A DNA stretch of 64,000 bases from Chryseobacterium sp. ZHDP1 (GCF_018603435.1 NZ_CP075682.1:3968001-4032000); one strand, 5' to 3'; shown: positions 1 through 8,236, numbered from the stretch's first letter. Notes: a model not told the origin generated them from the sequence alone. Numbers and translations are program-made.

Positions 1-201
1 AATACCATTTTTGTCTTTTTTAAATAAACGAAGTGCCTTTGTTTAGCTTGTAAACTTTCAATAAGTAAAAAAAATCTTTTGTTTTTCTTTGCGATAAATT
101 AATATGATTTTATAAATCAGGTATTTAAGTTTATTTCTTATCCCGAGCTGAGGTTAATTAAAATTATTTATTCAATTAAAATTAAAAAACTAAAAATAAT
201 C

Positions 202-1071
202 ATGCAAAATAAATTACCTTTTCATTTCGATATGGAAACGGCTGATCCTGATGATTCGATGACGTTGGCTGTTTTGGCAACGCATCCCAAGGTTCATCTC
301 GCAAGCGTATCCGTACATCCGGGAGGAAAAGATCAGATAGGATTTGTAAAACGTGTTCTGCAAATTCTGGATAGGGAAGATGTCCGCGTCGGTGCAGGAA
401 CTCCAAAATCTTCGGCGAGCCGTGTTTCGGGTTTTTACCAAGACTGGATCGGAAAATTTGAAGATTCAGAAGCGAATGATACGGCAGCAAACATTATGGC
501 TGAAACACTCCATCAATTTCCTGATTGTACTTTACTGACGGGAGCAGCACTTACAAATCCGCATTCATTGTGGGAAACCGGAGTTTTCTTCGATCGCTGG
601 TTTTGTCAGGGTGGTTTTGCAGGCGACAATATTGTCCCAAAAGAACATCGACTGGAAAAATTTGACGGAAAAATTACCTGTGCGACATTCAATCTGAATG
701 GAAATCCATTGGCTGCTGAAAAGCTGCTTTCAATACCCATAACCGAAAGACGGATGATCAGCAAAAATGTTTGTCACGCTGCTGTTTTTACAAAGAAAGA
801 TGCAGAAATCCTGATTCCTTTTCGAAATGAAAATAAAGGATTGAAGCTATTTCTTAAAGCAGTGGAACTCAAAGAAAAGGCACTTCATGATACTGTGGCA
901 GCTTTATTGGCGATAGATCCGTCAAAAGCAGTCTGGGCAGAAGTAATTCCTTACAGACAGCGTGGTGAATGGGGTTCCCGTGAAGTAAAAGAAAGTTCCG
1001 GATACAACTCATCATTGATTACAACTCACATTCCAGATTTCAAAGATCTGTGGATGGTGATGAAACCTTAA
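202..1071 (+). CDS. Nucleoside hydrolase-like protein (IUNH superfamily)
   Basis: The 289-residue protein starts with an aspartate-rich loop, DMETADPDDSMTLAV, which resembles the DxDxxxDD calcium/ribose-binding motif of inosine-uridine nucleoside hydrolases. A GGFAGDN segment, FNLNGNPLAAEKLL, and a C-terminal LHDTVAALLAIDP fit the same fold. The family cleaves N-glycosidic bonds of nucleosides; related members act on other N-ribosides. The first Asp of the usual motif is shifted (DMETADPDD), so substrate and activity are uncertain. It is the first gene of a run that continues with a phosphoesterase, exonucleases, a tRNA-like ncRNA, SPFH and TROVE proteins, so a role in salvaging or processing nucleotides from damaged RNA is an inference. 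ATG at 202 follows an AT-rich upstream stretch (1-201) in which I see no convincing promoter or other feature. Confidence 0.8.
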   Translation: MQNKLPFHFDMETADPDDSMTLAVLATHPKVHLASVSVHPGGKDQIGFVKRVLQILDREDVRVGAGTPKSSASRVSGFYQDWIGKFEDSEANDTAANIMAETLHQFPDCTLLTGAALTNPHSLWETGVFFDRWFCQGGFAGDNIVPKEHRLEKFDGKITCATFNLNGNPLAAEKLLSIPITERRMISKNVCHAAVFTKKDAEILIPFRNENKGLKLFLKAVELKEKALHDTVAALLAIDPSKAVWAEVIPYRQRGEWGSREVKESSGYNSSLITTHIPDFKDLWMVMKP

Positions 1072-1087
1072 CGAATTAATATTATTA

Positions 1088-1222
1088 AACTAAAACTGCA
1101 ATTTTAATCAGCAAGTTTGTCATTCTGACACAGCCTAAAAGGATGCGAACGAAGTTCAAAGAATCTCATATAAAGATTTTAGAGATTCTTCACTCCACTT
1201 CGCTCCGTTCAGAATGACAGAG
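1088..1222. repeat. REP-like palindromic intergenic element
   Basis: The segment is bounded by GTCATTCTGA near its start and TCAGAATGACAG near 1210-1221 as an inverted pair, with AGATTCTTC/GAATCT in between. The same style of element (GTCATTC or GTCATTGC ending in an inverted partner) recurs at about 3196-3298, 6461-6500, 9061-9100 and 24576-24615. These look like dispersed non-coding repeats of flavobacterial genomes. Confidence 0.6.
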
Positions 1223-1264
1223 GAAATAGTGAAATATTGTAGTTAAAAACAAACAATTAAAAAA

Positions 1265-1828
1265 ATGAAACCAAACATATTTTTCACAGCAGACCATCAT
1301 TTTGGTCACGAAAACATTATAAAATTCTCCGAAAGACCTTTTGAGTCTTTGGAACACATGAACGAAGAACTCATCAAAAGATGGAATGAGAAGATCGGTA
1401 AAGATGACACCGTTTATCATTTAGGTGATATGAGTTTAGGCAAACCGGATTTCACGAAAGAAATTCTTGACCGATTAAATGGAAACATTCATTTGATAAA
1501 AGGCAACCATGAAGGTGCAGCGTTGACCTATCCAAAACGATTTGCTTCCATCAGAGATTATCACGAACTGAAAATTGATGAGCCTGAAAACAGCAACGGC
1601 AAACAGAAAATTATCCTTTTTCATTACGCCATGAGAACATGGAACGGCTCACACCGTGGCGTTTGGCAGCTTTACGGTCATTCGCACGGAACATTACCCG
1701 ACGATGAAATGGCTCTGAGCTTCGATGTAGGAGTAGATTGCCATAATTTTTATCCGGTTTCTTACGAGGAAGTAAAGGAAATCATGAAAAGGAAAAAATG
1801 GACACCGCCGTTTGCACCGAGAAATTAA
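1265..1828 (+). CDS. Calcineurin-like metallophosphoesterase
   Basis: At 187 residues this is a minimal metallophosphoesterase domain. All metal-binding blocks are visible: TADHHFGHENI near the N-terminus (DxH type), HLGDMSLG (GD), IKGNHE (GNHE), FHYAM, and YGHSHG near residue 140 (GHxH). Such small stand-alone enzymes hydrolyse phosphomonoesters or phosphodiesters with two metal ions. The family does not fix the substrate. Its position two genes from a DEDDh exonuclease and within an Ro/Y-RNA island makes a role in RNA end processing (for example on cyclic phosphates) a reasonable guess, not a demonstrated one. The 5' flank is a REP-like element and the 3' flank is the GGAAGTTT/CTTCCATCTTCC type repeat. 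Confidence 0.88.
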   Translation: MKPNIFFTADHHFGHENIIKFSERPFESLEHMNEELIKRWNEKIGKDDTVYHLGDMSLGKPDFTKEILDRLNGNIHLIKGNHEGAALTYPKRFASIRDYHELKIDEPENSNGKQKIILFHYAMRTWNGSHRGVWQLYGHSHGTLPDDEMALSFDVGVDCHNFYPVSYEEVKEIMKRKKWTPPFAPRN

Positions 1829-1830
1829 AA

Positions 1831-1911
1831 AGTTGGGAGTCTGAAGCTGGGGGCTGGAAGTATTTTCATAGTGTGAAACTTCCATCTTCCTGCTCCCATC
1901 TTCCAACCTAA
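1831..1911. repeat. Flavobacterial CTTCCA-type intergenic repeat
   Basis: The stretch has GGGGCTGGAAG, then AAACTTCCATCTTCC and CATCTTCCAACC, and can fold on itself. Similar text occurs at 2466-2556, 21408-21440 and 25942-25975. It is a dispersed low-complexity repeat without coding potential. Confidence 0.5.
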
Positions 1912-1920
1912 AATCAAAAT

Positions 1921-2467
1921 CATGAAAACAACAAACGAAATTGTAATTATCGATTTGGAAGCTACGTGTTGGGAAAATGACAGAATTCCCGCCGGCCAAA
2001 AAACCGATATTATAGAAATAGGAATTTGCGAATTAAACAGAACAACGCAGGAAATTTCCAAAAAACGAAGCATTTATAATTCCCGAAAGATCTAAAATCA
2101 ATAAATTTTGTACAGAACTTACAGGAATTACTCCGCAACTTATCGAAGAGAAAGGAATTTATTTCGAAGAAGCCTGCGAAAAATAAGAGATGAATATCAT
2201 TCAGTTCAGCTTACTTGGGCAGGTTTTGGAAACTTTGATAAAGAGCAGATCATGGAACAGTGTGATTATCTCGGTATCGAAAATCCTTTTTCCGAAAACT
2301 ACATCAATGTGATGTTTCAATTCAAAAAATATATAGGACATCATAAAATGATGGGTTTGAAAAGAGCTCTGAATTATATGAACATGGATTTTGAAGGAAA
2401 TCATCACAGCGGAGCAGACGATGCTTACAACGCCGCCAGAATTTTAAGAGAAATTTTGGGGAAATAA
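1921..2467 (+). pseudogene. Frameshifted DEDDh 3'-5' exonuclease (paralogue of the next gene)
   Basis: Translation from ATG 1921 begins MKTTNEIVIIDLEATCWEND, nearly the same as the intact gene at 2572. The frame is lost in an A6 run near 2059 (one extra A) and again in an A5 run near 2184 (one missing A), after which the original frame resumes through the end of the protein. With both indels corrected the product would be about 182 residues with Exo I (DLE), Exo II (GFGNFD) and Exo III (HHSGADDA), so all catalytic residues survive. Two opposite indels in homopolymers are typical of sequencing error, but genuine decay or phase variation is possible. It is a tandem duplicate of the following gene, separated by a repeat. 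Confidence 0.8.
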
Positions 2468-2556
2468 TTTGGTAAGGAAGATGGATGATGGAAGCGGGAA
2501 GTTTTACAGTATGTAATTCTCTTCTAGCCTCCAGCTTCAAACTTCCAGCCCAAACA
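2466..2556. repeat. Flavobacterial CTTCCA-type intergenic repeat
   Basis: GGAAGATGGATGATGGAAG and GGGAAGTTTTACAG face CCTCCAGCTTCAAACTTCCA, an imperfect inverted arrangement between the two exonuclease copies. It belongs to the same dispersed family as 1831-1911. Confidence 0.5.
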
Positions 2557-2571
2557 ATAAATTTTTAAACA

Positions 2572-3123
2572 ATGAAAACAACAGACAACATATTAATTAT
2601 AGACCTCGAAGCCACCTGTTGGGAAGACCGACCGCCTAGAGGACAGGAAAGCGAAATCATAGAAATCGGAGTGTGTATCATGGATGCAAAAACCGGAAAA
2701 ATTTCCAAAAATGAGGGAATTTTAATAAAACCTCAATACTCGAAAGTAAGTCCGTTCTGTACGGAACTGACTTCCATTACACAGCAGATGCTTGATGACG
2801 AAGGCGTTTTGTTAGAAGATGCTTTAGATATTCTGAGAGCAGAATACGATTCTGAAGATCTGACCTGGGCAAGTTACGGAAACTACGATCTGAATATGCT
2901 TCAAAATCAGGCAAGAAGATTCAAAGTGGATTATCCTTTGAGCGATGACCACATCAATGTGAAAACCTTATTTGGAGAACTGCATCCCACGATTCGTAAA
3001 AGCGTCGGAATGGCAAGAGCTTTAGGCGAATTAAATCTTACACTTGAAGGAACCCATCACAGAGGTGTAGATGATGCTAAAAATATTGCAAAAATTTTGC
3101 ATTGGTGCCTGCAACAGTATTAA
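2572..3123 (+). CDS. DEDDh-family 3'-5' exonuclease (ERI1/KapD-like)
   Basis: The 183-residue protein is a single RNase H-fold exonuclease domain. Exo I is ILIIDLEATCWED (D and E ligands), Exo II is WASYGNYDLNML, and Exo III is HHRGVDDAKN (His general base and Asp). DLEATCW is characteristic of the ERI1/KapD branch, whose eukaryotic members trim RNA 3' ends. The enzyme probably removes nucleotides from 3' ends of RNA or DNA with two metal ions. It ends 190 nt upstream of the P1 promoter of the tRNA-like ncRNA. In Deinococcus, Ro works with the exoribonuclease PNPase, so an exonuclease next to a Ro locus is suggestive, but any physical link here is an inference. Confidence 0.88.
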   Translation: MKTTDNILIIDLEATCWEDRPPRGQESEIIEIGVCIMDAKTGKISKNEGILIKPQYSKVSPFCTELTSITQQMLDDEGVLLEDALDILRAEYDSEDLTWASYGNYDLNMLQNQARRFKVDYPLSDDHINVKTLFGELHPTIRKSVGMARALGELNLTLEGTHHRGVDDAKNIAKILHWCLQQY

Positions 3124-3195
3124 TGTAACAATTTAGTAATCTAAAAATGTAACGACGACTTCCTTTTAAAAAGGGAGTTTCTTATTTCCATACCT

Positions 3196-3298
3196 GTCAT
3201 TGCAAGAAGCGAAGTAAGCCTGTGCTGAGCCTGTCGAAGTAAAGCAATCTCAATAAAAAGACAGATTGCTTCACTTTCAGTTCGCGATGACAAAAAAT
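3196..3298. repeat. REP-like element
   Basis: TGTCATTGC at the left faces CGATGACA at the right, with AAGCAATCT and AGATTGCTT as an inner inverted pair. It belongs to the same dispersed class as 1088-1222 and separates the exonuclease gene from promoter P1. Confidence 0.55.
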
Positions 3299-3315
3299 AT
3301 TACAAATTTTCTACA

Positions 3316-3351
3316 ACGCAAAATCATTGCGCAATACCCCTTTTACTTTGC
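3316..3351 (+). promoter_or_regulatory. P1: copy 1 of the four-copy array promoter element
   Basis: Two direct half-sites, ACGCAA at 3316-3321 and GCGCAA at 3329-3334, are 13 bp apart and precede TTTACTTTGC ending at 3351. The distance from the second CG dinucleotide to TTTGC is identical in four places of the window (see 6607, 9878 and 10544). CTTTGC replaces the usual Bacteroidota -7 TAnnTTTG. Transcription should begin near 3358. Confidence 0.7.
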
Positions 3352-3357
3352 ATCATC

Positions 3358-3740
3358 AAAATGAAACAACACTAAAATTTTGAAAAACAGATTTTAGTCA
3401 AAATATCAGGCAGGTCTTGTTGGGTGTTTCGGTATATCACCATTGCAGAAGAATTTGTTGAGAAACATGATTTCGTTCTGTTCAGCTTGACCTGAAGGTT
3501 TGAGGAGTTTTCCAGAAAACTTCTGCCATGCGCTATGGGTCGGAGGTTCGAATCCTTCTATTTCCTTAGGGGAAATATAACTCAGTCAGGTTAGAGTAAT
3601 AGCATTTTAAGCGTGGGTTCGACTCCCACCCTCACTTCAAATGAGGTAGCTCAGTCCGGTTAGAGCACTACACTTTTAATGTAGATGAAATAGACTCAAA
3701 ATCTATTTTTTTTTTAGCGAGTTTGAACGTTCTCATTAAA
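3358..3740 (+). ncRNA. tRNA-mimic ncRNA with tandem permuted tRNA-like modules
   Basis: Downstream of P1 there is no long ORF but a chain of tRNA pieces. At 3541-3556 a T arm (GGAGGTTCGAATCCTTC) is followed by 3' acceptor strand ATTTCC, loop, and 5' strand GGAAAT, then a D arm (CTCAGTCAGGTTAGAG, 3582-3597). A second T arm (GTGGGTTCGACTCCCAC, 3613-3629) is followed by CCTCA, a loop, and TGAGG (3641-3647), then a D arm (AGCTCAGTCCGGTTAGAGC) and a perfect anticodon stem CTACA/TGTAG around CTTTTAA, which would read UUU (lysine). AATGAG near 3640 can also pair with CTCATT at 3732-3737 through a degenerate T arm (GAGTTTGAACG). Upstream, CAGGTC and GACCTG (about 3411 and 3490) can close a further domain. 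I infer a structured tRNA-mimic RNA controlled with the TROVE gene. It is not a functional tRNA, since the order of arms is permuted and the stems are imperfect. Confidence 0.65.
3688..3715 (+). terminator. Hairpin plus T-run within the tRNA-like ncRNA
   Basis: AAATAGA (3688-3694) pairs with TCTATTT (3702-3708), and the T tract continues to 3715. It looks like an intrinsic terminator for the P1 RNA. If transcription reads through, the acceptor-like pairing to 3737 could form. Confidence 0.6.
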
Positions 3741-3879
3741 AATGTTCATGGAAAAGTCTGGAATTTTTTCAGTTGTTCAATCAACATTTTGAAAAAGCCA
3801 GCAAGAAAAGATGTTTTCTGAGAATGAAATGGAGATGAAGAATGAATAATTTTTGAAATGAATTTTCTAAAAAGGACGG

Positions 3880-4000
3880 TTTTCCGCGTGAGCGATGGTA
3901 GCGGATACCCCGCAGTGAAGAGCGCAAGCGATGAACGAGGAGTAGAAGAGGACGTAGCGACCCGGGCTTTTGGTAAAGCCAAGACGAGGGACACGCCCAA
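3880..4000. other. GC-rich non-coding element upstream of the SPFH gene
   Basis: This 120-nt patch (GCGTGAGCGATGG, GCGGATACCCCGCAG, AGCGACCCGGG, GGGACACGCCC) is far richer in G and C than its surroundings. It holds short complementary stretches such as GGCTTTTGGTAAAGCC. It probably is a dispersed flavobacterial repeat, possibly structured as RNA. No coding function is supported on either strand. The remaining sequence to 4146 is AT-rich and shows nothing further. Confidence 0.4.
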
Positions 4001-4146
4001 AATCTGAATATTTAGAAAATGAGTTTGAAAAATAAAATTCCAAACTCGATGAATTTTTCTGAATTGCTTTCCTTCCGCCGTTTTTGGAAGAAGAGATTCC
4101 GGATTTTCCTTTTAATTGAAATAGTAACCATTAAAATAGTAAGAAG

Positions 4147-5658
4147 ATGATAAAAAATGTACAAATTAAAGCATACGAAACAGGTTTGGTTTTTAAAAAC
4201 GGATATCTGATCGATATTTTGAAAGAAGGTAATTTCTGGATTTTTGGAAATAAGTCTGTAAAGATTTATGATATGAAATCTTTGTTTAATTCTGATACTG
4301 ATCTTCATCTTTTGTTGAAAAATGAAAACCTGAAATCGTTATTGGAAATCGTTGAAGTAAAAGAAGGAGAGATTGTTCTGATGTACGAAAACGGAATTTT
4401 CAAAGACGTTTTGAATATTGGTCAATATGCATTCTGGAAAGCAATCTTGGACAGAGAGTTTCAAAAAATCGACTTGACTAAAGTTGAGATTCCACAAGAA
4501 ATTTCCAAGACAGTTTTGGAAAATATGAAATTAAAAAGCCTGATTAGAAAATTTGTTGTGCCTTCTCACTATAAAGGTCTGCTATTAATTGACGGAAAAC
4601 TGAGTAAGGTTTTGGAAAGTGGTCTTTACTCTTTCTGGAATAATGAATCTTCTGTTGAAGTTAAAATTGTAGATCCAAACTATGAATTAAAATCACAGTT
4701 CGGATCCCATGAAAACGGAACTGTTTTGATAAAATCTGAACCGCTTAAAGATTTTTTGAAAATTGTAGAGGTAAAAGACGGAGAAATTATTTTGCTATAT
4801 GAAAACGGAAGTTTAAAAGATGTATTAAACGTAGGTCAGTATGCATTTTGGGTAGATATCGCAGACAGAGAGTTCCAGAAAGTGAATTTGATGAAAGTTG
4901 AAATTACAGAAGATATTTCGAAGACTCTCTTGGAAAATGTAAGATTGAGAAATTATGTAAGAAAATTTATTGTATCCAATCAGCATAGAGGATTACTGTT
5001 AATTGACGGAAAATTAACCAAAGTTCTTGAAGCCGGAACATACTACTTCTGGAACAACGAAACTTCCATCGAAGTAAAATCGGCAGATATGAGGATGCAG
5101 CAAATGGAAATTGCAGGTCAGGAATTGTTGACCAAAGATAAAGCGATGCTGCGTATTAATTTCTATGTGCGTTTTCAGGTGGAAAACATCGAAAAAGCGT
5201 TGATGGAAAATAAAGAATATGATAAGCAATTATATATTCTGATGCAGTTGGCTTTGCGTGAATTCGTTGGAGCTTTAACATTGGATGAATTATTGTTGAA
5301 AAAAGATTCTGTAGGAAAAGAAATCCTTGAAAATCTTGGAAACAAAGCCGAAGATTTAGGTTTGAAAGCTTCCGATGCGGGAATCAGAGATGTGATCTTG
5401 ACAGGAGAAATAAAGGAAATCATGAATCAGGTTTTGATTGCCGAGAAAAAAGCTCAGGCAAACAGCATCATGAGACGTGAAGAAACCGCTTCCACAAGAA
5501 GCTTGCTGAATACCGCGAAATTAATGGAAGAAAACGAAGTCCTTTGGAAGCTGAAAGAAATGGAATATATGGAGAAAATCGCCGACAAGATTGGAGATAT
5601 TACCGTTTCCGGAAACAGCAACATTGTTTCTCAACTGAAAGAAATCTTCACAAAATAG
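4147..5658 (+). CDS. SPFH/slipin-like (band 7) protein with duplicated N-terminal module
   Basis: The 503-residue protein has a C-terminal SPFH-type region (about residues 315-503: KDKAMLRINFYVRFQVENIEKAL, then LREFVGALTLDELL and a long AEKKAQAN helix). Its N-terminal part is unusual: residues 62-176 and 200-314 are a clear tandem duplication (for example KDVLNIGQYAFW and KDVLNVGQYAFW, then GLLLIDGKLSKVLESG and GLLLIDGKLTKVLEAG), and residues 6-58 look like another half copy. SPFH proteins form oligomeric membrane-associated cages or rings; slipins recur in predicted bacterial RNA-repair loci with Ro and RtcB. No clear transmembrane helix is visible at the N-terminus. It is followed by its own terminator, so it is a separate unit from TROVE. 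The leader sequence AGTAACCATTAAAATAG resembles the leaders after P2-P4. Confidence 0.85.
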   Translation: MIKNVQIKAYETGLVFKNGYLIDILKEGNFWIFGNKSVKIYDMKSLFNSDTDLHLLLKNENLKSLLEIVEVKEGEIVLMYENGIFKDVLNIGQYAFWKAILDREFQKIDLTKVEIPQEISKTVLENMKLKSLIRKFVVPSHYKGLLLIDGKLSKVLESGLYSFWNNESSVEVKIVDPNYELKSQFGSHENGTVLIKSEPLKDFLKIVEVKDGEIILLYENGSLKDVLNVGQYAFWVDIADREFQKVNLMKVEITEDISKTLLENVRLRNYVRKFIVSNQHRGLLLIDGKLTKVLEAGTYYFWNNETSIEVKSADMRMQQMEIAGQELLTKDKAMLRINFYVRFQVENIEKALMENKEYDKQLYILMQLALREFVGALTLDELLLKKDSVGKEILENLGNKAEDLGLKASDAGIRDVILTGEIKEIMNQVLIAEKKAQANSIMRREETASTRSLLNTAKLMEENEVLWKLKEMEYMEKIADKIGDITVSGNSNIVSQLKEIFTK

Positions 5659-5680
5659 AAACTAATAACTTTTATGATAG

Positions 5681-5718
5681 AGACGGGTTTTGTGAATACA
5701 AAGCCTGTCTTGTTTTTT
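5681..5718 (+). terminator. Terminator of the SPFH gene
   Basis: AGACGGGTTTTGT (5681-5693) pairs with ACAAAGCCTGTCT (5698-5710, two G-U pairs), followed by TGTTTTTT. Confidence 0.85.
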
Positions 5719-5844
5719 ATAGACAATTAATAATTTTTTTCTCTTGCTGATTTTGCAGATAACACTGATTTTAATGAAATTTAATCTATTTTCTTTAATC
5801 GGATTTGTATACATCTGAGAAATCTGTGTGAAAATAAAACAGTT

Positions 5845-6291
5845 TTATTTCCTCTCCATCCACTCCTCATAAGAAAGCACACCCAGCTCCGGTTTTCCGT
5901 CACCCTCCAAAACCGAGATAAATTCCAGCTGATTTCCATCCGGATCATTAAAATAAATGGCTAAAGCAGGCATCCATGCAAAAACCATCGGCTTTTCAAT
6001 GCCGTCTTTCAGAAAATTGTAAGGTTTCAGGTTTTTATTTTTCAGAAATTCGACAGAATAATTCAGAATATCTTCTTTGTCGACGGTAAAAGCAAAATGC
6101 CTTGTTTGCAGATGTTCCTTCTGCTCCCATAATCCCAACATGGATTCCTTGTTTTTTCCGATCCACAAAAAAGCAATTCTTCGATTTTCTTCTTGGTGGG
6201 CAAATTCCAATCCTAAAATTTCAGTATAGAATTTTATTGCATTTTCCAGATCACTCACCTGAACATGAGTTTCGTACAATCCTTTAATCAT
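5845..6291 (-). CDS. VOC-family (glyoxalase/bleomycin resistance-like) protein
   Basis: The 148-residue protein has the paired beta-alpha-beta-beta-beta repeats of the vicinal oxygen chelate fold. Likely metal ligands are His in YETHVQVSDLENAIKFY, His in TRHFAFTVDKED and Glu in DGNQLEFISVLEG. FYTEILGLEF and IYFNDPDGNQLEF are hallmark strings of glyoxalase/FosA-like proteins. The substrate cannot be named. It stands alone on the opposite strand between the SPFH and TROVE genes and is probably not part of the RNA system. Region 6292-6606 upstream holds a REP-like element (about 6461-6500) and AT-rich text. Confidence 0.85.
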   Translation of the reverse strand: MIKGLYETHVQVSDLENAIKFYTEILGLEFAHQEENRRIAFLWIGKNKESMLGLWEQKEHLQTRHFAFTVDKEDILNYSVEFLKNKNLKPYNFLKDGIEKPMVFAWMPALAIYFNDPDGNQLEFISVLEGDGKPELGVLSYEEWMERK

Positions 6292-6606
6292 GAGTTTAAA
6301 ATTTTAATGAAACAAATCTAGAAAACGTATTTCCAAAAACTCTTCATTATTAATTCCTTTATATAAAATGCATAATAGATTTTTTCTTTTGGCTGATTGT
6401 TGCTGGTTATTGGTTGCCTGTTAAATGTTAATTGTCGATTGTTGTTGGTTCAGCGTTATGTTTGTCATTCTGAATGAAGCAAGGCGGAATGAAGAATCTA
6501 TTTTAAAACGAGTTCTGAGATTTCAGAATAAAAAATCTGTTTTTATTACTGCAAGAATTCGTGCAATTAGTGTTTAAATAAAAATTTTTTCAAAAAAAAT
6601 TATACT

Positions 6607-6642
6607 ACGCAAAAACATCGCGCAATAGCATCCTTACTTTGC
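6607..6642 (+). promoter_or_regulatory. P2: copy 2 of the array promoter element, before TROVE
   Basis: ACGCAA (6607-6612) and GCGCAA (6620-6625) are 13 bp apart and precede CTTACTTTGC ending at 6642. The spacing is the same as at P1, P3 and P4. This is the best evidence that the TROVE gene and the RNA array answer to one regulator. Confidence 0.75.
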
Positions 6643-6701
6643 ATCAGAAATCAGGGAGAAAGTGATAATCCTCTGAAATGTTTAACAAAAAAGCAGTAAC
6701 C

Positions 6702-8219
6702 ATGAAATTTAATTTTTTAAGAAAAGAGAATAAAGTAGTAACGAACTACGAAGGTGCAAAAGCTTATACCATGACACCTGCAGAAGAACTATACAGTGCT
6801 GTTGTTACAACAGGATTATCCAATACAACCTATGAAAAAGGAAATGAAAGACTCACAAGAATTCAGTCCCTGATTCAGAAAAATGATCCGGAATTCGTTG
6901 CAAAATTGGCAGTTTATGCAAGAAAAGATATGTACCTGCGTTCCATTCCGTTGGTTTTGACAACCGAATTGGCAAAGCAGACTTCAGGTACAGACTTGGT
7001 AAGCAGAACCATCGACGGAGTTATTCAGAGAGCGGATGAAATCACAGAATTGCTGGCGTATTACCAATTGGCAAACGAAAGAACAGATCTTAAAAAACTC
7101 AACAAGCTGTCAAAGCAAATTCAGAAAGGTCTGGTAAAATCATTCAATAAATTTGATGAATACCAGTTTGCCAAATACAACAGAAAAGCAGAAGTAACCT
7201 TGAAAGATGCTTTGTTTTTGGTTCACCCGAAAGCAAAAGATGAAAACCAACAGGCAATTTTCAACAAAATCGTCAACGATTCTTTGGAAACTCCATACAC
7301 TTGGGAAGTTGAACTTTCCGTTTTGGGACAGACAAAATTTGCCGATGATGCCGAAAGAAAAGCAGCCTTCAAAAACAAATGGGAAGAACTGATTTTCAGT
7401 AACAAACTGGGCTATATGGCAACTTTGCGAAACCTCAGAAATATTCTGGAAGCCAACGTTTCTTCGGATGCGATGCAGAAAGTTTGCAGCTATCTTTCGG
7501 ATGAAAAAGCCGTGAGAAATTCAAAACAGCTGCCTTTCAGATTCTTGTCGGCGTACAGAGAACTGAAGAGTATGAAATCGCCCTATCTATCATCAATTCT
7601 CGAAGCATTGGAAGATGCGGTTTTGGTGAGTGCCAAAAATATCAAAGGTTTTGGATTCGATACTTCGGTGGTGATCGCGGCAGACGTTTCCGCTTCAATG
7701 CAACAGCCGGTTTCTCCAAGATCTAAAGTTTTGCTGTACGATATTGGTCTGTTAATGTCGATGATGTTGCAGTCGCAGTGCAAAAATGTGGTTTCAGGAA
7801 TATTCGGTGACACATGGAAAAGAGTTCCGATGCCTAAAAACGGTATCCTGAGAAACGTGGATGCATTCTATAAAAGAGAAGGTGAAGTAGGTTACTCTAC
7901 TAACGGTTATCTGGTCATCGAAGATTTGCTGAACAGACGCGAAAAAGTGGATAAAGTAATGATTTTCACCGATACTCAGCTTTGGAACAGCAACGGAACC
8001 CGAAATTCTTTCGAAGATTCTTGGAATCAATACAAAAGTTTTCACCCAAATGCAAAATTGTATATTTTTGACTTGGCGGGTTACGGAAGACAGCCTTTGG
8101 ATATCAGACAAAACGATGTATACCTTATCGCAGGTTGGTCCGACAAAATTTTCGATGTACTGAACGCTTTGGAAGACAAAAAATCTGCTGTAGAAATGAT
8201 AAAAAAAGTAGTGCTGTAA
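6702..8219 (+). CDS. TROVE domain protein, Ro60/Rsr homologue
   Basis: The 505-residue protein has the two-part layout of Ro: a HEAT-like TROVE ring (about residues 15-320; FNFLRKENKVVTNYEGAKAY, then LAVYARKDMYLRSIPLVLTTEL) and a C-terminal von Willebrand A domain with an intact MIDAS start DVSASM near residue 328 and VMIFTDTQLW later. Ro proteins bind Y RNAs on the outer ring surface and misfolded RNA 3' ends through the central hole; in bacteria they work with 3' exonucleases in rRNA and mRNA turnover. I chose ATG 6702 over ATG 6678 because AGTAACCATGAAA matches the leader/start context after P3 and because MKFNFLRKEN is a natural family start. A hairpin overlapping the stop codon (8205-8233) may end the transcript. 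The Y-RNA-like array 2 kb downstream supplies the expected RNA partners. Confidence 0.95.
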   Translation: MKFNFLRKENKVVTNYEGAKAYTMTPAEELYSAVVTTGLSNTTYEKGNERLTRIQSLIQKNDPEFVAKLAVYARKDMYLRSIPLVLTTELAKQTSGTDLVSRTIDGVIQRADEITELLAYYQLANERTDLKKLNKLSKQIQKGLVKSFNKFDEYQFAKYNRKAEVTLKDALFLVHPKAKDENQQAIFNKIVNDSLETPYTWEVELSVLGQTKFADDAERKAAFKNKWEELIFSNKLGYMATLRNLRNILEANVSSDAMQKVCSYLSDEKAVRNSKQLPFRFLSAYRELKSMKSPYLSSILEALEDAVLVSAKNIKGFGFDTSVVIAADVSASMQQPVSPRSKVLLYDIGLLMSMMLQSQCKNVVSGIFGDTWKRVPMPKNGILRNVDAFYKREGEVGYSTNGYLVIEDLLNRREKVDKVMIFTDTQLWNSNGTRNSFEDSWNQYKSFHPNAKLYIFDLAGYGRQPLDIRQNDVYLIAGWSDKIFDVLNALEDKKSAVEMIKKVVL

Positions 8220-8236
8220 AAGGCACTGCTTTTAAA
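8205..8236 (+). terminator. Weak hairpin at the end of the TROVE gene
   Basis: AAAGTAGTGCT pairs with AGGCACTGCTTT with G-U pairs and ends in TTTTAAAA. It may terminate or attenuate read-through into the next ORF. Confidence 0.45.

Noticed and set aside
3613..3740. Functional tRNA-Lys (UUU)
   Set aside because: The D and anticodon arms are good, but the region that should hold the variable loop has a hairpin and T10, and the T arm is poor.
3746..4000. 84-codon frame on the minus strand
   Set aside because: It covers the GC-rich patch and part of the AT-rich flank, with no start context or protein-like features.
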